The notes below the pieces were generated by a model, which was not told the origin of the DNA, did no database searches, and saw nothing but the letters and a program-made list of their open reading frames with translations. Positions 5,856 to 11,475 of a stretch of DNA of 11,475 bases are shown piece after piece. Positions within the stretch are counted from its first letter, which is position 1. Every line of letters starts with the position of its first letter. Made by a program: the position numbers and the translations under genes. Source of the DNA: Acidobacterium sp. (GTDB taxonomy: Bacteria; Acidobacteriota; Terriglobia; Terriglobales; Acidobacteriaceae); assembly GCA_003152595.1 (NCBI GenBank), contig PMAM01000304.1, positions 15,635-27,109 on the forward strand. Reading direction: 5' to 3'.

Positions 5856-5981
5856 CGGGGCACCGGGCACCGAAAACACAAAAGCACCCTCAGCGTGGCT
5901 GAGGGTGCTGGTTTGAGTGTTGGTTAGAACAGGTCCACGCTTCGCTGTCGCCGAGCCCGGTGCTCGGAGCCCGGTGCCCCG
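5856..5981. repeat. Inverted GC-rich heptamer repeats flanking a terminator
   Basis: CGGGGCACCGGGC at 5856-5868 is repeated exactly in inverse at 5969-5981, a 13-bp perfect inverted repeat enclosing the terminator at 5871-5909. The left arm holds two GGCACCG units (5859-5872). The right arm holds three inverse units (5958-5978) and an 11-bp direct repeat, GAGCCCGGTGC, at 5953-5963 and 5967-5977. The same heptamer occurs at 601-621. Confidence 0.7.
5871..5909 (-). terminator. Intrinsic terminator of the BON-protein gene
   Basis: A perfect 12-bp stem (5883-5894 with 5898-5909; arms AGCACCCTCAGC and GCTGAGGGTGCT) with a tight loop is followed on the minus strand by TTTGTGTTTT. It lies about 78 bp past the BON gene stop and would keep that transcript out of the UbiA-like gene. 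Confidence 0.85.
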
Positions 5982-5986
5982 CTCTA

Positions 5987-6739
5987 TTACTTGCCGGGTT
6001 TTTCGTTCGAGGCGTTGGCCACCACGATGTCGTTAGTCACGCTGAAGACACCGGGGACAGAATTGGCCTGGATGCCGGCTGCATTCCTTTCCGCCTCGGT
6101 GTCGACGGTGCCGTAAAGGGTGACGTGCCCGTTGGCCACCTGGATGCGGATCGGCTTCACCGGATCCATTGCGAACTGGCTCAGCATGGGGAAGCTGTAC
6201 ACCTTGCGGAAAACAGCCAGGCGGATCTGGTCATCCATCGGAGAAACCGGGTCGATTTCGATGTTGTTGATGACATCGCGAACGCCTTTGGTGTTCTCGA
6301 CGATGGCGACAGCATCGGAAGCATCGACAGGGCCGTAAGCGTGACCACTGAGCACGGCGACTCCGTCATGCACCTGAACGCCAATGGCATCGAAGGCCGT
6401 GGTGCCGTAACCGACCATGTCATAGTTGATGGACTTCTGCAGTTTTGCCTGCAGTTGCTGATCGGAGACTTCACTGCCGGCGTTGACCTGAATGTCGTTA
6501 CGAACCGCGGTGACGCCTTTCACATGGTGGGCCTTCTGATCGGCGCTGAATTTCGCGGCGACCACATCGACGTTGCCGGTAAGGTTGACCACGCCATTCT
6601 GCACCGAGGCCTGAATGCCCTTGAACCGCGATCCACTAAGGGCTTTCTGGACGGATGCTTGTATCTCCGAATCATTCTGCGCAAACGCCGCCGGCACAGA
6701 AAGAGCCGCGGCAAGAAGGAAAAGCAGTACTTTCTTCAT
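5987..6739 (-). CDS. Secreted protein with three BON domains
   Basis: A 250-residue exported protein. Residues 1-20 (MKKVLLFLLAAALSVPAAFA) are a clear Sec signal peptide with AFA before Gln21. The rest is three BON repeats at about 23-88, 92-164 and 168-241. Each has the pattern of an opening helix, then I-x-V-x-V-x-[ND]-G-x-V-x-L-x-G, a helix, and a closing V-x-N-[DN]-I strand (SVQNGVVNLTG, QVHDGVAVLSG, QVANGHVTLYG). BON domains occur in OsmY-like periplasmic proteins and in secretins or channels and are thought to contact membranes or phospholipids. Two-domain OsmY is the nearest familiar example; this has one more. The start is backed by GGGAGA (6747-6752), 7 bases before the ATG. A strong terminator follows, so it looks like a single-gene unit. 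Envelope stress protection is an inference from the family. Confidence 0.9.
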   Translation of the reverse strand: MKKVLLFLLAAALSVPAAFAQNDSEIQASVQKALSGSRFKGIQASVQNGVVNLTGNVDVVAAKFSADQKAHHVKGVTAVRNDIQVNAGSEVSDQQLQAKLQKSINYDMVGYGTTAFDAIGVQVHDGVAVLSGHAYGPVDASDAVAIVENTKGVRDVINNIEIDPVSPMDDQIRLAVFRKVYSFPMLSQFAMDPVKPIRIQVANGHVTLYGTVDTEAERNAAGIQANSVPGVFSVTNDIVVANASNEKPGK

Positions 6740-6755
6740 CGTTCATTCTCCCAGG

Positions 6756-6809
6756 CTGTCTCCAGAATTTTCGGGGAATCCGACCGGCGAACCGCCTGCC
6801 GGGAGACAG
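6756..6809 (-). promoter_or_regulatory. Stem-loop in the leader of the BON-protein gene
   Basis: CTGTCTCC at 6756-6763 pairs with GGAGACAG at 6802-6809, and inside it CCGGC at 6784-6788 pairs with GCCGG at 6798-6802. If the transcript starts upstream of 6810, the folded leader ends beside the Shine-Dalgarno and could affect translation. No known riboswitch is recognised. The rest of the 210-bp gap up to the tamB stop shows no gene. Confidence 0.3.
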
Positions 6810-6862
6810 GCCTTCCGCTCTATTCAGACACGGAAAGGAGCCGTTTGGATGCGCGGCGCGAG

Positions 6863-6885
6863 AGAAAAACAGCCTCGAAACGAGG
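6863..6885 (-). terminator. Possible weak terminator after tamB
   Basis: CCTCG-AAA-CGAGG (6873-6885) is a 5-bp hairpin followed on the minus strand by CTGTTTTTCT. It lies about 65 bp beyond the tamB stop. The stem is short; the T-run is good. Confidence 0.4.
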
Positions 6886-6949
6886 TTTTGGACAGCTTTG
6901 GCGAGGGCGCTTTTTTGAATCCTTTTGCACGAGCCATTCGCGCGCGAGG

Positions 6950-9900
6950 TTAGTGATAGCTGCGACGGAGACGGAAGATCAGACTGAAGACGCCGGCTTC
7001 GTCGCGTACCGCCACGACGGAGAAGTTGGGCGTCACGCGCCATTCGCCCTGGATCAACTGCTCCGCGGTGGAGTTGACGTTGGTGGCATAGGTCAGGGTA
7101 GCCGCTCTGGAGATAGGCTCTTCAACGGTGATACGGGCGGTGGCATTGCCGATGCCGGTGACGAAGGTGGGATCGATGCGGACGCTGCCGCCGCCGAAAA
7201 GTTTTTGGATCCGATTGCTGATGGTTGCATTGAGAGCGCCGCCGAGCAGCGAATCGGCGGTGGAGTTGACGCCAGCCTGGGACTGCTCGGTGGAGTAAAT
7301 CTGCTGCTCTTCCTGGGTGCGACCCATGGCCAGGAGAGAGAAGATGTCCTGCTCGGAGAGCGGCGGCTCAGAGCGGAAGGTTGGCGTGAGCTTGCTGGTA
7401 GAGCCCTGGAGGGCGATGGTGATGGTGTAGCTCTCCACCGTGGTGGTAGCGGTAATGTCGAGCACGGGCTGGATGCGGACGGGATTGCTGAAATAAACCT
7501 CGCCGTGCTGCAGATCGAACTTCTCGCCATTGAAGGTGGCAGCGCCCTCGGTGATGGTGACGCGGCCGAAGACGGAGGGCTGCGCGAGGGTGCCGCGAAT
7601 GGCAAGATCGACGTTACCGGCCAGCCGAGCGAAGGAATTCTGGAAATTGAGCGATGGGGCGGAGGCGATGTGGATGTCGAGCGCCACTTTGTTGGTGGGC
7701 AAATTGGGATTGGGCGGTAAGGACACGCCTCCGCCGCTGCCGGCGAGCGAAGCGAAATCGACATCGGGGTTCACGGCGAAGCCGGTGAGCATGACGGTGC
7801 CGCTGACCAGCATGCTGGCTTGGCTTCCCTGCACGCGGATTTTCGCGCTGGCGGTGGAGGTAACTCCCTCGGGATAGCGAATACGGACGTCTTTGGCGTC
7901 GGCATTGAGGTCGGCGTAGAGACCGTGGTGGTAAGTGACAAAGCCGCCGATTTTGATAAGGCCGCCGCCGCTGTATGCGGTGACGTTTTTGAAGTCGAGG
8001 CGGTCCTGGTCGAAGACCAGCTCGCCGTTCATGCGGCTTACGCCGTTGACGTAGTCCTCCAGCGCTACGTTGACGTTGGTGAACTTCACGTTGCCGGTTA
8101 GATCGGGGTCTTCCACGGAGCCTTCGGCGTTCATGCTGAAGTCGACGTGGCCGGAGGAGAGGATGTCGGTGTCGAGAGTCTGCGCCAGAGACATATTGAT
8201 AGAGCCTTTGGCGCTGCCGTGGATCGGACGCGGCTTTTCGAAGACGCCGAGGGAGCCTTCGGTCACGAGGTCGGTATCGGGGCCGACGATGTGCAGGGGG
8301 TCCATGGTGAAGGTGCCATCGCGCAGCGTAGCGTGGAGAGCGCCGTCGCTGTGAATGGGGACGTCTTCCAGCGTGAGGGCCAGCTGGCTGAGGCGCAGGT
8401 CGCCATTGAGCTGCTTCGGGCGGCGCAGCGGACCGGAGACGGTGACCGCGCCGGCGATGGAGGAGCTGCCGCGGATTCCGGTGACGCTGAAAGTTCGGAG
8501 CAGCGGATCGATGTTGAACCCGGCGATGTTCAGGGTCGCGCGGGTCTGATAGTCACCGGCGATCTGAGTTTCGCTGGTGAGGTCGAGCGTGGAGGAGTTG
8601 AGGTGCGCGGCGACGTGGAGCTGGAGCGCACGGCCCTGGGTGTGGGCATCGGCATCGACGGAGCCATTGAATTCGCGGGCCAGCTCCAGCTTGCGCACGT
8701 GCATGCTCGCCTGGACGGCCGGATCGTCCAGCGTCCCGCTGCCCTTTACTGAAAAGTCCACGGTGCCGAGCACAGGGTATTGGTGGTTTTCGAGGCGCTT
8801 GATGTGGGCCAGCTCAAAGCCGCTGCCCTTGAGGTCGACGTGCGCCGTCCTTGCGGTGAAGTTGTAACCGGCGTTGCCGGTAATGCGGCCGCCGTCCATC
8901 GCGAAGACGAAGTTGCTGGCGTTGACGTCTTTTCCGCGGAACTGCACATCGGAGGTCAGCGACTTATATTGTTCGCCGTAAAGCGATCCGCCGGCCAGAC
9001 TCAGTTGTCCCGTGCCGTCGAGGTCGCCGATGGTGCCGTCGGTTTGCGCATGAAGGTTCAGCGTTCCGGAGACGGGGTAGTTTTTGCCGGTCAGGGCGAG
9101 CCACTGTGCGAGGTCGGCGTTCTTCACCTGGACGCTGGCATGGATAGAGGAGGAGTCCGCGAAGAGGGATTTAGGTTCGCTGGCGCGGCCGTGGACCTGG
9201 CCAGAGAAGTCGATGGTGGTCTTGCCCTGCACCAGCGTGCCGAGGCTCACGGAAACCTCTCCGGCGCGGTAGGCGGCGTCGGTGGAGAGGCTGTCGAAGT
9301 GGATGCGGCTGGCTGCCTGGGTGGCTGTGGAATTGGGGCCGAGCGCCGCGATGTTAAAGTCGGTGGCCTGCAGATGCCCTTTGAACTCCGGCGAACGCAG
9401 GTTGCCGGTGACGGTGCCGTGGAACTGCGCCTGGCCGTGAAGTTCGGCGGGAATCGGGTTGGGCTGGCCGGGCACGGAAATGCCGAAGGCGGTCAGCGCC
9501 GGATCGAACTCGGCGAGGTTGCGCGTGACGAGGCTGGCGTCAATCTGAGACGGGCGCGTCATGGGATAGACGCCCATGTTGCCGGAAACCTGAATCTCGG
9601 AAGCGGGCGTGTGAATGTCGAAGGCGTGGATGATGACGGTTCCGGCACGATTCCTGTATTCGGCGTCGACGGTGCCGGAGACCGGGACTTCGTTGGGCGT
9701 GAGAGCGGCGGGCGGCGCGAGGTTGACCTTGACGACGCCCACCATGTTGGCAGGGCTGCCGGTCCAGTCAATGTTGGCGATGCCGGAGGCGGTGGTGGCA
9801 AAGCCGAGGCGGCGAAAACGCCGCGGGGCAACGGTGTCGAGGAGCGAATCCAGAGTGAAGCCGGCGAGCTGGGTGCGGATGATCCCCTGCTGCTGCGCGG

Positions 9901-11089
9901 ATTTCGGAATGGTTTGGGCGTTGGGCGCGGGGGCCGGCGAGCTCCAGTTGACGATGTGCATGTCGCCGGTCAGGAGGCCGCCGGTAGCGAGGCGGGCATG
10001 GATACCGGTGACGGCAATCTGATCCTGGGTGACGTGGGCGACCGCGTCGGCGGTGATGCCGGCGGCGTTGACGGTTCCGGTGCGATAGGCGCCGCCGCTG
10101 ATGCGCGCGTTGCCGTCGACGACAAACTGCTGGCCGGCACCGTGCCCGTTGGCTTCCAGTTGCGCGGTTCCGCCGGCCAGACCGGTTTCGCCGGTCAGGG
10201 CGCGAACTTCAAGCGCGTCGATGGCGCCCTTCATGGAGAATTGCCATTGCGGAGCGGCGAAGTTGTTGAGGTTTCCGGAGGCGCGCAGCAGGGTCTTCTG
10301 GCTCTTGCCCTGGGGGCCACTCTGGAGCGTGAGGGAGACGAGGTTGGCGTTGTTGCGGCCGGCGTCGACCGATGCATCGACGATGGAGTGAACAGGGATG
10401 TCGGCGCCGCGTTGCGCGACGACATCCTCAGCGTGCAGGGTGCCGACGTAGCGGTCGCGCAGGGGAACGTAGTTGACCTGCGCGGCGAGATTGTTGGCGG
10501 TGAGGTTGAAGCGGATTGCGCGCTGGTTGAGGATCGCAACGCCGTTGTCGATGACGGTGCGGCCTACGGCGAGATCGAAAATCTCGTCTTTCGAGTTGCC
10601 GGTGGAGGAATGCTTCGGCTGCGGCTGGTTCGTTGAGCCGTCGGGATAGACGATGAGGTGAACGACGGGATGGTCACCTTCGAGGTAGTTCAGGCCGATC
10701 TTCGCGCGGAAGAAAGAGAGAATCTGCAGGCGGACAAAGAGCCGATCGATGTGGGCGTAAGGGACCTGGTCCGGCGCCTCAAGGCCGTGAATGGTGAGGT
10801 CGTCGGCTTCAAATTCCAGATGGGTAAGCCGCCAGCTGAACTTCTTCAGCTCGACGCGGCCGCCGGTGGACTTCTCCAGCTCCGCGATGACGGTGCGGCG
10901 AATGCGGTTCTGGAAGGAGGGGGTGCCGGCATACCACGAGACCACACCAAAGAGGACGAGCAGGACCACGACGGTCCACAGTGCGCCGAACGCGATCAGA
11001 TTGCGGACGCGGCGGGGATGCGCTGGCGGCGGTCCCGCTTGTTTGCGGGGGGGCTCGGGTTCGCCGGTGGGCTGAGGCATCGCGTTCAT
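6950..11089 (-). CDS. tamB: TamB-family translocation and assembly module protein
   Basis: A 1379-residue envelope protein, slightly longer than Escherichia coli TamB. After a basic, proline-rich cytoplasmic tail (1-29) comes one membrane anchor at about 30-52, then a long run of beta-strand repeats in the periplasm. The C-terminal 350 or so residues are the conserved TamB/DUF490 domain, with the hallmark SEPPLSEQDIFSLLAMG followed by a Gly/Ala/Ser-rich stretch and a final amphipathic strand ending FRLRRSYH. TamB-type proteins are thought to form a hydrophobic groove spanning the periplasm, moving phospholipid to the outer membrane and, with TamA, helping insert some outer-membrane proteins. 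The ATG at 11089 overlaps the stop of the upstream SurA-like gene as ATGA and has GGGGGA nearby; an ATG at 11080 is an alternative. No tamA is in view downstream. Confidence 0.92.
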   Translation of the reverse strand: MNAMPQPTGEPEPPRKQAGPPPAHPRRVRNLIAFGALWTVVVLLVLFGVVSWYAGTPSFQNRIRRTVIAELEKSTGGRVELKKFSWRLTHLEFEADDLTIHGLEAPDQVPYAHIDRLFVRLQILSFFRAKIGLNYLEGDHPVVHLIVYPDGSTNQPQPKHSSTGNSKDEIFDLAVGRTVIDNGVAILNQRAIRFNLTANNLAAQVNYVPLRDRYVGTLHAEDVVAQRGADIPVHSIVDASVDAGRNNANLVSLTLQSGPQGKSQKTLLRASGNLNNFAAPQWQFSMKGAIDALEVRALTGETGLAGGTAQLEANGHGAGQQFVVDGNARISGGAYRTGTVNAAGITADAVAHVTQDQIAVTGIHARLATGGLLTGDMHIVNWSSPAPAPNAQTIPKSAQQQGIIRTQLAGFTLDSLLDTVAPRRFRRLGFATTASGIANIDWTGSPANMVGVVKVNLAPPAALTPNEVPVSGTVDAEYRNRAGTVIIHAFDIHTPASEIQVSGNMGVYPMTRPSQIDASLVTRNLAEFDPALTAFGISVPGQPNPIPAELHGQAQFHGTVTGNLRSPEFKGHLQATDFNIAALGPNSTATQAASRIHFDSLSTDAAYRAGEVSVSLGTLVQGKTTIDFSGQVHGRASEPKSLFADSSSIHASVQVKNADLAQWLALTGKNYPVSGTLNLHAQTDGTIGDLDGTGQLSLAGGSLYGEQYKSLTSDVQFRGKDVNASNFVFAMDGGRITGNAGYNFTARTAHVDLKGSGFELAHIKRLENHQYPVLGTVDFSVKGSGTLDDPAVQASMHVRKLELAREFNGSVDADAHTQGRALQLHVAAHLNSSTLDLTSETQIAGDYQTRATLNIAGFNIDPLLRTFSVTGIRGSSSIAGAVTVSGPLRRPKQLNGDLRLSQLALTLEDVPIHSDGALHATLRDGTFTMDPLHIVGPDTDLVTEGSLGVFEKPRPIHGSAKGSINMSLAQTLDTDILSSGHVDFSMNAEGSVEDPDLTGNVKFTNVNVALEDYVNGVSRMNGELVFDQDRLDFKNVTAYSGGGLIKIGGFVTYHHGLYADLNADAKDVRIRYPEGVTSTASAKIRVQGSQASMLVSGTVMLTGFAVNPDVDFASLAGSGGGVSLPPNPNLPTNKVALDIHIASAPSLNFQNSFARLAGNVDLAIRGTLAQPSVFGRVTITEGAATFNGEKFDLQHGEVYFSNPVRIQPVLDITATTTVESYTITIALQGSTSKLTPTFRSEPPLSEQDIFSLLAMGRTQEEQQIYSTEQSQAGVNSTADSLLGGALNATISNRIQKLFGGGSVRIDPTFVTGIGNATARITVEEPISRAATLTYATNVNSTAEQLIQGEWRVTPNFSVVAVRDEAGVFSLIFRLRRSYH

Positions 11090-11475
11090 TGTTCCCCCGC
11101 GGCAGGCTTCGATTCCAGATCGGCGCCGTAGACCGGATCGACGATCTGGACGTTGCCCTGGTCGCGCAGGCTCCCGAGCCAGTCCTGAAAGAGGCCGCTG
11201 ACCTGCTGCTGCAGGAGGATTTCCCGGATGCGCCCGGAGAGATCGGCCAGGGGGGGAGCCTTTTGGTTGTCCTTCTCGAGGGCGGGTACCAGGGTCTTCT
11301 GATAGTACGCCGCGATCTGGTCCGGAGAGATGCGAATGCCGCTGCGGAAGCGCATATCGATGAACTGCAGTATGGCCATGCGCTGGCTCCAGCGCTGCTC
11401 GATCTCATCTTCGGTAAGGTCGTTGGACTTGAGGAAACTCTGCCAGCCTTGCTGTGTCTCGCAGTGCGCCTCCTG
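11086..11475 (-). CDS. C-terminal part of a SurA-like periplasmic chaperone (partial)
   Basis: The frame is open to the right window edge, so the N-terminus lies outside; 129 residues are visible. They are mostly helical and charged: SFLKSNDLTEDEIEQRW, then RMAILQFIDMRFRSGIRISP, DQIAAYYQKTLVPAL, and a last helix with WLGSLRDQGNVQIVDP. The pattern of a conserved RF..GIRIS..QI..YY element followed by a final W-x2-LR-x-(5)-I strand resembles the SurA/peptidyl-prolyl isomerase N-domain fold. No parvulin isomerase domain is visible between these elements or after them. The family call is therefore by pattern, not by a catalytic motif. The ATG at 11379 is internal, not the start, because the frame continues with plausible coding sequence upstream. 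The stop overlaps the tamB start by 4 bp, so the two are probably co-translated and serve outer-membrane biogenesis. Confidence 0.6.
   Translation of the reverse strand, partial: QEAHCETQQGWQSFLKSNDLTEDEIEQRWSQRMAILQFIDMRFRSGIRISPDQIAAYYQKTLVPALEKDNQKAPPLADLSGRIREILLQQQVSGLFQDWLGSLRDQGNVQIVDPVYGADLESKPAAGEQ

Noticed and set aside
5785..5978. Possible CRISPR-like array
   Set aside because: The repeats are 7 bp units without spacers and there is no cas gene; they are simple tandem repeats.
5960..7720. A 586-codon plus-strand open frame covering the BON gene, the gap and the tamB end
   Set aside because: It crosses a signal-peptide gene, a leader and the TamB domain on the other strand. No ribosome-binding site or domain is visible.
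8780..10636. A 618-codon open frame on the plus strand opposite tamB
   Set aside because: It is antisense to a strongly recognised TamB gene. GC-rich genes often leave the opposite strand open, and the translated product is Gly/Val/Asp-rich with no family features.

Overview
The window reads as an ordinary chromosomal segment of a GC-rich, diderm bacterium. The most likely source is Acidobacteriota (Terriglobia/Acidobacteriaceae-like). This rests on the tamB gene (outer-membrane lineage), the overall base composition, the style of the ABC-2 exporter pair and the UbiA-like prenyltransferase, and the heptameric intergenic repeats. The taxonomic call is an inference, not a measurement. I see no phage, transposon, CRISPR, rRNA or tRNA signal.

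Region 1 (1-644): the tail of a possible upstream frame overlaps, by ATGA, a small four-helix DUF4149-type membrane protein. Region 2 (645-2017): a compact regulatory cassette. A MarR-family regulator (+) is divergent from a VOC/glyoxalase-fold protein and a DUF302 protein (both -, probably one operon). The 57-bp divergent region carries a 13-bp palindrome and further TTAGC/GCTAA half-sites, which suggests autoregulated control of both sides. Region 3 (2169-4651): a two-gene ABC-2 exporter, with ATPase and permease overlapping by 4 bp and a strong ribosome-binding site inside the ATPase end. Region 4 (4652-4903): a 252-bp gene-free, AT-richer spacer between convergent genes.

Region 5 (4904-6739, - strand): a UbiA-type prenyltransferase, probably for respiratory quinone synthesis, and a secreted triple-BON-domain protein. 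They are separated by a 219-bp spacer holding two different heptamer tandem repeats and a clear intrinsic terminator. Region 6 (6950-11475, - strand): a 1379-residue TamB homologue preceded, with an ATGA overlap, by the C-terminal end of a SurA-like gene that runs off the window. This pair points to envelope/outer-membrane biogenesis.

I did not find a convincing undescribed system. The parts most worth a second look are the MarR operator with its VOC-DUF302 pair, the heptamer repeats recurring in three gene borders, the AT-rich spacer after the ABC permease, and the coupling of tamB with a SurA-like gene.
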